A stretch of 64,000 nucleotides of DNA from Caenorhabditis elegans (GCF_000002985.6 NC_003281.10:11160001-11224000); one strand, 5' to 3'. Numbered from the stretch's first letter, positions 48,250 to 61,700 are shown. Numbers and translations are program-made. Notes: generated by a model from the sequence alone, not told the origin.

Positions 48250-49870
48250 TTTAATAAGCAAATGTGCCCTACTGGACAACCTGTGCAAGGCGGGGGTGTC
48301 TGCGATTACAGAAAATTGTGTGGTGAAGCATCTGTCATTCTGAAACTAACCAAATATGCCGTACAATTAAAGGAGCACGGGCTTAAAAATGGCAAAAAAG
48401 GTTCTCCCCACAGAGAACACATTGTATGTTCTTGTCATCGCTTCCTCACCCCTCCATCATCCATCCATTTCCTACCAGTCTCTTCCCAAAAAAGGGCGAA
48501 TGTTTGAATTTTCCACTAGACGAGATTGAGAGAGCATGTGATTCGTGGAGACGCAGAACGAAATAGTTCGCTCGCCCGGCGACATATCAAAAGTGTCTGG
48601 AGGTGGAGAGATCATGGGAGGTCCAAGAGACGCAGAGACCTCCCAGACTTTTTTTTCGGAGAATCGGCTGGTTGAGACAATGGGACGGGATATTTTTGAG
48701 AAATTTTGGTGGAGCACAATTGTAAATTTGAAAAGAATATCAAATAATCAAAAGTATACACTAGTTCAGTAGGGCGCATTTACTTCTTATTTCGCAAAAA
48801 AAAGTCAAAAAATTTGAAGCTTTTCAGGAAAGTAAATGCGCTCCACTGAACAAAAAAAAACATTATTCTGCGGTATGGATAATAGTCGATAATAGTTGAA
48901 AAATATTGTCAATTTGGACACCTTATGATAATTCAAAGATAATAGCAATTTTCTAACAAATTAATATTGAAAATGTGCTCCATCGCACAAAAATTTGATT
49001 TTTTTGGAAAAAATGGTAGATCACCTTTTACAATAAGAATTTTAGGAACTGTCGGAGAAAAAAGTTCAGGGGAAAAAATTCGAAAAAATATCCTGAGCAA
49101 ATGTTGCAGATCAAATGGCCAAATCTAGTAACAACACTAGTAAACAAACTAACACCTACAGTAACCCGACACTTAAGGATGGTAGGTCAAAAGCCAGAAT
49201 ACGGGCGGCCCCTTACCCCCCAGTAAACGTTTCCCCTGCCGAGTAAACTTTTCTGTGATAAAATTGAAAATGGAACACAGTTCGCGCAGGTAGGTAGGGG
49301 CAGCGGTTTGTTCTTCTTTTCCACTTCACTCCATCTCTCTCATTTTCAGACAGTATTTCACTTAGCAGCAGTCGCCCTGTGTGCACACTTCCCGAAGCGG
49401 GGTGGCCGCCGCACAAATATTTGGGCCTCCCCGGATACCTCCATGTTGGCTTTTTCCTGGGTTAGAAATTTTTTTCGCTGATTTTTGTTGTGAGAAAATT
49501 CAGGTAAACTTTACAAAAAATCGAAAAATGAGGGCCCGGAGTTTGATTAAATGAAACTGCGCTCTACCGCGCATTTAGATAATTATCTATAATCTAGGGC
49601 TTCCATGGTATGCAGGCGCGTTTTCAGGGCCTGCCGCCTGCCTGAAACCTGCCCGCCTCACGCCTTTTGCCTCTTTTTTGAATTTTGAAATTTTAAGGCA
49701 GGTAGGCGTCTAAGCGCCTACATGGTAGCCCTAGTGTAATCCATTACAACAAGAAATTAAGGTAGCTGCAAATGCGCCCCAGTGTACTGTTTGGGCTTAG
49801 GTATGAAAATTAATAATTTTTGCTCAATTCCTGCAATTGCGCTCTACCGAACACCTGGAGAAATTTGTGC
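48250..49870. repeat. Ladder of AAATGCGCTCCACTGAAC-like motifs
   Basis: Variants occur near 48258, 48772 (reverse), 48832, 48974, 49553, 49768 and 49828. The pair at 48770-48860 forms an inverted repeat. The same word occurs singly at 32936, 60290 and 60445. Sequence between copies is not shared. No gene is seen in this stretch. Confidence 0.65.
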
Positions 49871-49874
49871 AACA

Positions 49875-51390
49875 GGGTTGGAGATAAACGATTTTTCCGG
49901 CAAATCGGCAAATTGCCGGAATTGAAATGTCCGTCAAATCGGCAAACTGCGGGAATATAAAATTTCCGACAAATCGGCAATGTGCCGAGTTGCCAGTTTG
50001 CCGAATTTGCCGAAATTTTTCGGCAAATAGTGATTTTGTACATTTTTTTTGGAAATTTTAGTATTTCAATTTTAATCGGCAAAATTGTACGCATCCTATG
50101 AATCTTTTTTAGATCTATTTGGAAAAATAAGCAAATTCTATGAAAATATCTAAAGAAAATGGGAAAAAAATTTCAAAAAGGCACTGTTTTAAGTGTTTCC
50201 GTATTATAAAAAATCCCTCTAAAAACTTCCGCCAAATTGATATCCGGCAAGCGGCAAATCAGCAAACCGGCAAATTGCCGGAGTTGAAAATTTCCGGGAA
50301 ATCGGCAAACCGGCAAATTCCAAATTTGCCGAATTTGCTGGCACAAAAATTTATGCTGTGGATTCATATAATAACCAAAAAATTTCTGATTTTTTGGCAA
50401 AAAAATAGTGTGTTCTGAACGAAATGAGGGAATTCTAACCTATTCTTTCCCCCATCGTCGTCGTCCGACAACTTTTTATTGCATTTTTCGTCTCCATTTA
50501 ATCCCCCCCACCACCTCTTCCATTCCATTTCAATGTGTGTTCTCAATGGGAGGTAACAAAGAAGTGAACCAGGCCTATTATGATCTTGATCTACCAGTTT
50601 TTACTTGTGCTGAAACGCTTTCAGGGCCCCAGAGACCCCCGAAAAAAAGGTAAAAAATTGAAAATAGTTTAATTGGGCCACCCATTAATTTCCTGCGCCG
50701 GAGGTCATTTCGATTAGTGGGTGGTCAAATAGGGTAAAAGTACATAGATTTTTTATTTGGAAATTGCCGAAAATTGCTTATTTTCTGAATTTTTTCGCAA
50801 AATTTTTGAAAAAAATCTATAAATGCCCGGCTGGAAAGGATTTTTTCCGGTAATTCGTTCAATCGGTACATTGCCGGAATTGAAAATTTCCGGCAAATCG
50901 GCAAACCGACAACTTGTCCACAATAAAAATGTCTGGCAAGTTGGCAAACCAACAAATTGCCGGAATTGAAAATTTCCGGCAAATCGGAAAAATGCTGGAA
51001 TTGAGAATTTCCGGCAAATCGGAAAAATGCCGGAATTGAAAATTTCCGGCAAATCGGCAAACCGACAACTTGCCGATAATAAAAATTTCTGGCAAGTTGG
51101 CAGATCGGTAAATTGCCGGAATTAAATTTCCGGCAAATCGGCAAACCGGCAATATGCAGGAAATGAAAATTTCCGGCAAACCGGTAAATTGCCGGAATTG
51201 AAAGTTTCCGGCAAATCGGCAAACCTACAACTTGCCGACAATAAAAATTTCTGGCAAGTTGGCAAACTGGCAAATCGGCGGAATCGAAAATTTCCGGAAA
51301 ATCGGCAAATCGACAACTTGCCGACAATAAAAACTTCCGGAAAATCGGCAAACCGACAATTTGCAGATTTGCCGATCGGCAATGGTCTCT
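49875..51390. repeat. Two CCGGCAAAT-family blocks
   Basis: Block one (49880-50345) contains the constant module (TCTAAAGAAAATGGGAAAAA and AAGGCACTGTTTTAAGTG) flanked by AAATCGGCAA units. Block two (50845-51385) is a dense array of AATTTCCGGCAAATCGGCAA units with an internal longer period in which ACAACTTGCCGACAATAAAA recurs. Between them, 50350-50840 is ordinary AT-rich DNA. Confidence 0.88.
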
Positions 51391-54300
51391 CACTTCTGGG
51401 GTGCACGGTAAATTCTATTTCGGCTACGTTGACCTACACATGGCCAATTAAAAAAACCGAATAAAATTGAGATATTTCTCGGTAATTTGGATCGTGTCAA
51501 CTGATAAGGTAGACCCAGCGGCGGCGGCGGCAGCGGGTAAAAAAGAACCAGGTGGTATGGAATAAAAACATATACACTAATTGTTAGAGATAAGCAATTT
51601 AGAAATTTACGGGAAAATCGGATGAAAAAAATGGTAGGGAATTGAACTTAGAGTATGTTTTGGCAGGCTAGAATTATGTGCTAAATAATGCTAAATTAAA
51701 GGAATTTTTTCGGTTGCCGAAAGTTAGTAGAAAAATTCTGAAGTTTTCAAAAGTATTTGGAAAATTTATTACTTTTTGGCTAAAATACATTAGGCCCACA
51801 AAATGTCACATTTTTTTAGTTTCTGAAAAATTTTGCGGGTTTACCAAAATTTCAAAATTAGCTTATTTTTAAATAATTAACTAATAGTAAGTTTTGCCAA
51901 AAAATTTAGTTTGAAAAAAATTGCAGAAGATCGCCATTTGCAGGAAAATTCCTCAAAACTATTGGGGTTTCGGAAATTTATTTTATAATTTTTTGGCAGA
52001 AGTTAACAGGTGTTAGGTGGCTTTTCGGCAAATCCAAACTAAAATATAGAATTAAAAATATTTGCTGAAACAGAGAAGCCCATCTCAATTGCCTAGACCT
52101 AACGCCAAAAAAAATTGGCGTCAAGGGGAAAGGAAATTGAAGCCGTCTGTGCGCGAACCGAGACAAAAAACGGTCCATTAAACCAGCCGATTCTTTTCTT
52201 TTTTTTTGCTGTTTTCTGTTCCATTTGCAACATTTTCAATTCAATTTTCCATGTGTGTTTCGATTTTATTTCTGCGGAAGTTCACCTATTTAAAAATCGA
52301 GTTTTGAGCTAAAACCGTTTGAATTTTATTACTATAGGAAATTTTAACCAGGTCCAAGGTTAACTAGGATATGCAAATTTAATATGAAAAATCGAAGAAT
52401 TAACACCCCCAGACCCTCTTTCGACCGCCGGTATTTCTCGTTTGTGTGGTCTTGGTCTGATCAAGACCCATTTGCCAATAACAATAACAAAATTATAAAT
52501 CGTCACCACAAGAATAATTAGAAACTCAAAAATCGAAATCAGAAGACTAAAAATATAAAATTTGTAGGATTTTGTCCGGGAATATAGGCAAAAATTGTAT
52601 GAAAAATGTAGCATTTTAATATTATTTTTCAGGCAGATGGAATAATAAAAATGTATGTTAGGAAAAAACATTTTTAAAAAAAGTTAAAAATTAAAACCAT
52701 CCCATCTTCCAAAAAACTATATCAATTTATATGTTTCTGAAAATTTCAAAAGCTAAAAAAATCCAAATCGTTGCAAATTCTATAAGTTTAAATTTTTCTA
52801 AAAATTTGAGTTTTAACGGGAACAACTTTTTACGAAAAAAAATTGTTTAATTATATGAATTTCAAATGTAAAAAAGGGCAAAATATCGAGAGAAATGAGC
52901 CATGATCTCAGGAAAATGACCAAGTAGTAGAAAATTATGCGGTGTTAACAATTTCAGTACTAAAAAAATTTTAAAAAATTATATTTTCCCAAAAATGGGA
53001 TGAACTTCTAAATGAAAAACCCCAAAAAGTGGTTGCTCACCGTTCTCTTGCAACCAAATCCGCATGGGTTTTCGGAATGACTCCACTCATTCGCGGCATT
53101 TGGTTTAATTGCTATAGATAACGAACAATAGGAAGAAGAGGGGGTAATAATAATAAATCTATGTGCTCTGAATCGGAGCAGCCGGTTGGATGGAAGGTAC
53201 ACCTTCTGATTGACTGGTTTTGAATAATAACACGGGTAAAAGGGAAATGGAGGAAGAGGAAATGGATACATTGTTTTTCATATTTATATATATCAAATAC
53301 AATTTGGAGAGTGGAATTGATGTTTTCCTAAAATCGGAAATTATTTTTTTTTATTAGGAAAAAATAAAAGAATTAGGAGCAGAGGCTCAGGTTGGTTAAA
53401 ATTTATATTTTTTTTAAAGGAAAAAAAAAACCTTGAAACTTGTCTAAAATTGCCCCATTTTTCAAAAAAGTCTACCGTCAAAATATTATAAAAAATTAAG
53501 TAACTTGAAATATCAAAAACTACCAGCCTTTGCAGAAATTGTCAAAATGAAGTTGTCAAAAAAGTGCCAAAATATGTCAAAAAAATAGATGAAGCAATTG
53601 GAACTTGTCGAAAGTTTGTCAAAACATGTCTAAATTGGTTTTGGCAATTGTCTGAAATTGCCAAAATATATTTAAACACTTATATACTATTAGTTTCAGT
53701 AACTGAAAATTGACAAAAATTGCCAAAATTTAACAAGAACTATGTAAGAAAGTCAAAAAATCTCCGGCAACTTGTCAAAAATTTCCAAAATATATCTAAA
53801 CTGTCAAAACTCGCCAAAATTAGATATAAGTTGCCGACACTTCCACAAAAACCGCGACCTAATTTCCAGAACTCTCAGAAGAGTGTCGAAAATTACCGGG
53901 ATACTACATATAAAATTTGCCGACAATTGGAGAAAGTTTCTGGAAATCATCAAAAATTATGAAAAATTGTCAAAGACAGACTTGCCGAGTTGCTGAATAA
54001 TTGTCAATTTGATGACAAAATAGTGGGGCCACACAAGAGAAAATGAATATTTAATGTGCTGGTAACTGCAAAAGAAGGGGATGGGGTCATAAGAAAGAGC
54101 GCCCGCTGCGACCAATGTCGCCATGGGAAATTTATGGGTGGTAGGCGATGCACGAAGAGGAATTTACTCCTAGACTGTTGTAATTTATTCGTTGTTTCCG
54201 ATACAACCATCCAGGATGTTTTACCCCCCTAAAATGTACGGTTTTTTCAAATCGGGGACAATTTCGGCAACTGTATGGGGCCGAGTTGAACGTTCCCAAA

Positions 54301-56496
54301 AATTGCCAAATTGTCAAAGAATACCGATAATTGTCCAGAAGTTGCAGAAAGTTTCCGAAAATTTATAAAATCGTCAAAAATTGACGCGAATTGCTGGAAG
54401 TTGTAGCCAAGTTTTGATAACTGGCGTAAGCTGTCAAAAGTTGCCGAAAAATTGCCAAACGTCATTTGAAGTCTCATATAATTTTTGGCAAGCTGCCAGA
54501 AATTTATAAAATTATGAAAAATCGCCTAAAGTTGCCAGAAAATGTCGAAACTTGTAGTAATAGTCCAGAACGTTTCCCATATTTTACGGAAAGTTTCCAA
54601 CTTTGGCCGAATATTGCCGCAAAATGGCGAAATTCCCAGATAACTGTCAAAATTGTGGAAAACAATTGCCAAAAAAAAGTATCAGAAGTAGTCAAAAGTA
54701 TCCGAAAATTGCCAAATCTGCCAAAAAAAAAAGGCGAAAACTATTGAAACTTGTGATAATTATTTAGAACGTTGCCAAAAATTGCCAAAAATGGCAAAAA
54801 TAACTTACTTCGAAGTTTGGCCAAAAATGCGGCAAAATCAGTGGTGGTGTCTTCCATGGGGACTTCTACTTGCTAAACACCTGAAAAATGAACACTTTTT
54901 CTTTTGTGAAATGCGAAACCTTTTATTGTTTATAAACGTAAACATTTTCTGTGAAACTGAAATATATCTGCTATACAGACGAGAAATAACAAAAAATAGG
55001 GAAACGTAGAGAAAATTGGATAGAAAATTAGTCTAAAACTGAAAAAAAAATTAAAAAATTAAATTAAAAATTCTGAATTTCAACTCAAATAAAGACGATG
55101 AAAATTTTCAATTGAAAGCTCAAAACTCACAACTAACATTTTATAAACTTTAACATTTTCCAAATTTACATAATCATATGTTTTACTATCTGGGGGTTAA
55201 TTATGACGTTCGAGAAAATTTCAGAAAAAAAAAGAAAATTGCAGACGATGGAATGTCAAAACCATACAAATGTTGTTTAAAATGTTCGAAAATTGCTGTT
55301 AAAAAGATCTTTTGTTGATAAATTTCTGAGAGATTTCCAGTGGTTTTCGATTTTTTTTGGGTAAAACCGAAGCTGGCGAACAGATGTTCATACCCTCATG
55401 GTACTAAAATAATCTTGAAACATGCTGGGTAAAACAGACATTTTTTGTTAAACAGGCATTTTTAAACTTTAGGAGGCTTCAACACAAATTCGGTTGCAAA
55501 AAAATTTATAACGAAAAAGTTGAGAAGAAAAGGATTAGCGTCTACAAATGTCGGAAGGTATCACTAATCACAAAGAGGGGAGAAACCTTGGAAACTTTGT
55601 TATCAGGAAAAGCTGCGCGAAAATCTTGTAATACGGGACCCGAGGTCACACAAATGGTTTAGTTATAATTGTGGTACGGTACTTTTTGGGACTATTGCAA
55701 GAGGTATTAAGCAGAAATTCAGCGGGAAATTCTATAATTTCCCAAAAAAAAATTGGGAAATGAAAGGTTCTCTAAAGCAAAATGACGGAAAAATCGATTT
55801 TCTGCGAGAAATGTGGCAAGAACTCAATAACTAGGGATTTTAAATTTTTCTATAATTTCATACTCTTCTATAAAAGTTAACATACTACATTGAAAAGTTT
55901 AACTTTGTCGGATCTTATATTACTTATATTACTATAATATTACTGTAGTTTGAAGAAAAAAAAATTATTTGTGATGGTATCAAGGAATTTTGAAAACTTT
56001 CGAGAAAGTTCTGCAAAGTATTGGAAAATTTTGGATACATTTGAATGTTCTAGAAAATGCTAAAAATTTCTGAAAAGTTCTGGACAGTTCAATAATTTTC
56101 GCATTAAAAATAAAATTTAAAAAATTAATTATAAGAACGGTATCTTCTACAAGTAAAGTTTGAAAATTCTAAAATGAATGAGCAAACTGTAGAATTAAAA
56201 CAAATGTGCTCAAATGATCGAAATTTTTATGGGGGGTTTAAAATTTCGAACAAATTACGATAATTTTAGCTAAAATCTTAAAAACAAAAATCAGCAATTT
56301 TCTGTCAATTGCCGGCGACTTTCGGCACTTTATTTGCGATTTTCGCCAGTGTCCTGCAAATATGTTTATCATTGTCAGCACAATAAAAAATCCTTTTCAA
56401 AAACATTTATCTCGAATATTTTATGAGTAAAATTGTCCGGTCCCATCTATTGTGGCGTCTCCGAGGGCTTATTTTTCTGGAACGTTCAAATAAATT
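51391..56496. other. Intergenic DNA between tra-1 and the T-box gene
   Basis: No supported gene. 53450-54800 is full of AATTGCCAAAA/TTGTCAAAA words, a loose dispersed repeat. 55970-56110 has diverged GAAAGTTCTGCAAAG-type words. The rest is AT-rich single-copy-looking sequence. A possible short exon at 53041-53099 (minus) was considered and not accepted. Confidence 0.5.
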
Positions 56497-58244
56497 TCAG
56501 GTAAAGAGTTCGGTAAAAACCTGTTCAGTGAGCACATGCAGCTTCTCGAGTTCGTGGTCCTGCGGTGCCCAAATTTCATGGTGAAACATGTAATGATCAT
56601 CTTGCTCTTTGTGAGCTCCCGGCATAAGAATCGAATTCCATCCGTACTCTGGAGCATAGACACGCTGAGAAGCCTCAGTGCATTGAATATGGTGAATTGG
56701 AACCATCGGTGGTCCCATTGGAAGTGAGTACGCGAGCTGCTGAATCTGATATTGAATTTGTGGGTACAAAAGCCAGTACTCGAACGGGAACGGTGGTGGC
56801 GCCGCGGTGAAGCCATAGGTGGGCGAGTGGAGAATGTCCGGTACAATGAGTTGTGGCTTCTGCGAACTACCCGGAGCAAGATTCATCTTTCGCGGTGCAC
56901 GTTTTGTGTGGCGAATTCGCGCCGATTGGTAGGACTTGACGGCGATGAATTCCATTTGTTGGAACTGGAATTCCGTCGATTTTCCTGTGGTGACGTTTTG
57001 GATGGTCAGGACGGGAATGTACTTGTGATTCGGCTCCACGTGGATCTGAAATCAATAAACTCAATATACGGAATAGGCTTAGGCTTAGAAGCTTTTACCA
57101 ACTTAGCTGTTTCTAAAATATGTAAAATTGACTGAATTTTGAAACGAAAAAAACCGAAAAAAGTCCGATTCCAATGCATTATTTTTCAGAAATTCAGAAA
57201 TAAAAACAAATCTCAAAAACTAGTAAAAAAAATCGATTTTTTTTACTTCAAAAAGTTTACAAAAGCTGTTAATTTTTAAAAAATGGGGGTCGAAAATGTA
57301 TTTTTTTTTGCCTAGCAGCCGACACCATAGAGCTTTTCACAATTTTCCGCTCACCACATTTCGCTGAATATCATTGAATTCACGTGTGATGAGCAACTTG
57401 TCAAACTGAACAATACGCATATTCCACGTGGCACCGGTTTCCTTTCTATGCTCGGTTTCAGTGATTGCCGATAGCTTCGAGTTTTTGGTTGAGGGAGCAA
57501 ATGGCGTCCATTGCTGGTTTTGGTATGAGTATCTGCAAATTTGAGTTTTGACTTTTTGTGCAGCAATTTTTGCGGCGGCTGACAGCGGGTTGGGAGTGCC
57601 GCCTGCGTAATTCCAGTGAAATGTCGGCTGCCATAACTGCGTGCACAAGTTAGAGGAAAATCTTTAAAATTTAAAATCTTCAAGTGACAAAGTTGGTTAA
57701 GAATTTTTGTATCTCGAGTTAGAAAAAAATTACGGCGACCGACATATTGCGGGTTGCTTGGCAACAGCGCAACTGTCCTATGACCTGCAAGACGTCGGCT
57801 GCTATAACTTGTTTTGAAGGCAAGTTAGATGAAATTGCCAACTCAGAAAATGATCTACTTAAAATCTGATATTATTTGTTAGTTAACACATTTTGTGTTT
57901 TTCGATTGAGAAAGAAGATACGGCGCCCGACATCTTGCGGGTCGTCTGACAATATGACCAGCGACATGTCGGCTGCTATATCTTGTTACAAAGGCAAATT
58001 AGAGGAAAATCTCGATTTTGAAAAAAGATACAGCGCCTGACATTCTGCGGGTTTTCCAATTGACTTACCTAAACTCATCGGCCAAATCAATCCTCAACTT
58101 TATCACATATTCCTCGTTATCCACCAATCCACTGATAACAAACTTTGGCTCCGGGATCATCTTGACTCCGCCCCGTTTTACGAGCATCTCGTTAAGCGGC
58201 TCGAGCTCTCGATATTTGTGCTCATTTACGATGGAGACTTGCAT
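56497..58244 (-). CDS. tbx-34: Divergent T-box transcription factor, 300 residues
   Basis: Exons 58244-58069, 57532-57355 and 57045-56497 join in phase (2, then 0) to 300 codons plus stop. T-box DNA-binding landmarks in order: LNEMLVKRGGVKMIP (the N/TEMIVTKxGRRMFP block) at about residues 18-32, FVISGL, a DEFRYSYQNQQWTPF block, TGATWNMRIVQFDKLLITRE (GxxWMxxxxxFxKxKLTN), VEPNHKYIPVLTI (SMHKYQPRLHV) and FIAVKSYQS (FIAVTAYQN). The domain is shorter at its N end and more diverged than canonical T-box proteins, as is usual for the expanded nematode-only T-box genes. The C-terminal 130 residues are Pro/aromatic-rich (FTAAPPPFPFEYWLLYP), with no family match known to me. Introns carry a GCGCCCGACATCTTGCGGGT-like repeat. 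It is divergent from the transporter gene. The family is sure; the exact paralogue number is from recognition of the locus. Confidence 0.88.
57533..58068. repeat. Intron of the T-box gene with diverged tandem units
   Basis: Three to four loosely repeated segments, each with a TGTCGGCTGC, CTTGTT, GGCAAgTTAGA, GGAAAATC and GACATYTTGCGGGT order. They are irregularly spaced; the first overlaps the end of exon 2. Nothing else is seen. Confidence 0.6.
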
Positions 58245-58796
58245 AATTTTGATGAGTAATGATTGTTAAGAGGATGACAATTGATATTTTGTTGGATAAC
58301 CTCAGAGTTGGAAATTTTTTTGAAAAAAAAAACACTTTTTTTATTTGAAAAACAGTTCACGTTTTGGATTTTGAAATATTGTTTTAAAAATTGTAAATTT
58401 TTCTTTTTCTTTAAATTTTTGGGTAGGCATTACATAGGCGTGTAGACAAGTAGAAAGGCGCCAGGCAGGCACATGGGTAGGCGTGTATGCCGTAGGCGTG
58501 TAGGCCCCGTGGGTTGGCACGTAACTAGGCAAGAGTTGGCCAGGTATAAAGTAGGTGTCAGTGAATGTAGGCAGCCATGAAGCAGACGTTTACGCACGTA
58601 GGTAGGCATGCGGTAGGCAGGAGTGCCAGTGTAGGTAGGCAGGCAGGCTTTTTTCTTTACACAATAAAATATCTTTTTAAAACTCATAAAACATACAAAA
58701 TAAAATAAAACGTGAAAACAAAACCACAAGGATTTTTTTAAAAATTCTATTCAAAAAAAATTTCATAGTTCTCGCCATTCCTAGAGTTTCTCAGAG
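58245..58796. promoter_or_regulatory. Divergent intergenic region between T-box and transporter genes
   Basis: 552 bp separate the two start codons, so both promoters must lie here or in first introns. About 58424-58650 is a degenerate GTAGGCAGGCGTGTAGGC array, the reverse complement of an array in the transporter's first intron. The remainder is A/T-rich. No TATA or specific site could be assigned. Confidence 0.55.
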
Positions 58797-61700
58797 ATGG
58801 ATTCTGCGAAAAATGGTGAGTTGTTGATTTTTATTCACGTGCCTACACGCCTACTTGCATGCCTACGTGCCACAGTATGCCTGTCTGACATTGCACCTAC
58901 TTTGTGCTTGTGCTACGTGTTCAGTTCATGCTTACCTATGTACACACCTATTTTATACCTGCCTGACTACATGCCTATCATATGCTTGCCTGCCTACGCA
59001 CCTATCTACGTGCTCGTAGGCCTACTTCATACCTATCTGCCTACATGCCTACTTACTTGCCTGCCTCATTACACGCCTACTTCATATCTGCAATATGCTC
59101 GTCTTCGTACATGCCTACATGCTTGCCTAACTTATGCCTCTCAACGTGCCTACATGCCTATTTTATGCCTGCCTGGCAGCATGCCTACTTCATGCCTACT
59201 TTATGCCTACCTCATGAATTTTCAGAAACCTCAAAAACATTGCTGAGTGCAAGAGATACTGAAAACAATGATATCGGTGTGCGAGAGCAAGATAATTTGG
59301 TCACGTTGCAGTGGAGAAATTTGAAGGTTTTTCAAAAAATCTTTGTCAGAAAATTTTCAAAAAAAAACAATTTTCAGGTGACTACAAAAGCCGGTCGTGT
59401 CCTTCTCAATGGTGTCAGTGGGTGTGCCGTACCGGGAGAAGTCATCGCACTGATGGGAGCCAGTGGAGCCGGAAAAACGACACTGCTCAATACGTTGTTG
59501 CAGCGGAATTTGAGGGTTTAGGGATAACTTTTTTCGATTTCAAAAATAAACAATTTCAGGGCCTGCAAGTCGAAGGCGAGATTCTGGTGAATGGGCAGAA
59601 TATTGGAAAAGGGGTGACCAGTGTGTCGGCGTATGTTCAGCAGGAGGATTTGTTCATGGGAACGCTTACGGTAAGCAGCCGACGACTTCCGGGTTGTTTT
59701 GGGTGGCAGCAGACACTTTACGGGTGTTTCCAAAGGCGTAGGCACGTTGTTAAACCTCTCACTATCAGATCCGCTCTCCTCAGCAACCGACGCCTTCCGG
59801 GCTGCTTAGAACTAGTAGCCGACACTCGCCGGGCCGTTTTAGGTAGCAGCTACTTTTCCCGGCTGTTGTTTTTAAATAGCAGCCGACACTTCTCGGGACT
59901 CCCTACAGCAGCCGACGTCTGCATAGTTTTGATGGAACCTCCCAATTTCCAGGTCAAAGAGCACCTGGACATCCAGGCTAAACTCCGTCTTCCGCCTGGA
60001 ACATCTACAACTGCGAGAGCAACTCGCGTGAACGAGGTGATGAACGAAATGCTACTGGAGAAGCCTCGTGACAGCAGAATCGGAGTTCCGGGGATCAAGA
60101 AGGGTATTTCGGGTGAGTGTCCCGTGTGATGTCGGCCGCTTCAATTTTTATTTCGTAATTTCAGGAGGAGAAATGAAACGTCTCGCGTTCGCCACGGAAA
60201 TGATTAACAATCCTCCGATTATCTTCTGCGATGAGCCAACGACTGGCCTAGATTCTCACATGTCTTTGCAAGTTGTCAAGGTATGTGGTAAACGCGCTCC
60301 ATTGAGAATACGCCCAATACGCCCCCGCAATTTCAGACTCTGGAGCAAATGGCTTTGGAGAAGGGAAAAACGATCATCTGCACGATTCATCAGCCTTCTT
60401 CCGAAGTGTTTGAGATTTTTGATAAGGTTGTTAAGACTGCAAGCGCGCTCTAACCGAACTAATCGGTATTTCAGGTAGTTTTCTTGGCTCAGGGCAGAAT
60501 TGCTTTCCATGGAGCAATTGATGAGGCTATTCATCATTTTTCGAGTTGTGGGTATCAGGTTCCGGATCATACAAACCCGGCGGACTATTTTATTGATGTA
60601 AGTTTCTGGAGGTGGTCGAAAGTTGACGAAAGCAGCCGAACGTTGATTTTTTCCAAAGACCCCAAAAATCGCTTTCAGACCCTTGCGATCAAGCCATCTG
60701 AAGCGGAAGCCTGTAAGAGCCGATGCCAAGAGCTCTGTGACAAATTCGAGAAGAGTTTCTACAACGAGCGGCTCACAAAACTGATGGATCAGACGAAAGA
60801 TGTCCGTGCAATGACTCCACATCACTCGGCAACTTACCCAGTTTTGCTTTATGCACTTTTCTATAGGTTTGGATCATTTTTATGAAAAGTTAATTTATAT
60901 CCTCATAATTTTTAGATACATGCTTGACAACATTCGAAATCCCGCAATTATGAAGGCAAAATTGATTCAAAAACTATTTATGGGACTTTTCATTGGAACA
61001 CTGTTTTACGGACTTGAGACTGATCAGGTAAGCTGTCTTCCTGGCAAAGTTTTGAGTGCAAAATTCAAACTCCTCGTGATTTTTTGCCCCAGAATTTTTT
61101 TTCACAGTGCTTAGTCGCTTAGTGTCGTGAATTCTGGTGTATTAGGGTACTGTAGTCGGTTTCTGCGTACTTTTGAAGCTACAGTAATCCGAGATTTTTT
61201 AAATGGTTAGCTGAAGCCCTAAAAATAAGCACCAAGTAGTAAAAATGTACGAGGAATTCGAATTTTATAATAGTTTTCTGAATTTTTGAGTTTTAGGTTA
61301 TGAAAACTATTTCTAAATTCTAAATTCTAAATTTCTAATTTTTTTTTCAGGACGGACTTGCCAGCTACAAAGGCGCCCTATTCTACTACATCTCGGAACT
61401 CACCTACTCGACAATTTTCGGAATTCAAGCATTCATGCCAGCCGACTATCCGCCGCTAGTTCGCGAGTACGATGACCGGATCTATCCGATTTCCGCTTAC
61501 TACATTGCGAAAATTTGCTCGTTTCTGCCAATTTTCACAGTCGATGGAATTATTCTCGTAGTGTCTTCCTACTTTTTGGTCGGATTTCCAAGCGATTTTG
61601 GGGTTTTTTTGAGACAAATTTTTACGTGTATGGCCATTGAGTGGAATGTTGCCGCGTTGGGAATTGCCGTGTGCGCGGTGAGTTGAAGGGGAAATATCGA

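Noticed and set aside
53041..53099. Minus-strand first-exon candidate MPRMSGVIPKTHADLVARER with GTGAGC donor
   Set aside because: No downstream exon could be matched; a 20-codon frame with a donor is expected by chance in this much sequence.
58841..59223. Cys/Leu/Pro/Tyr-rich open frame upstream of the ABC domain
   Set aside because: It is the TGCCTAC array in an intron; the transporter reads correctly when it is spliced out.
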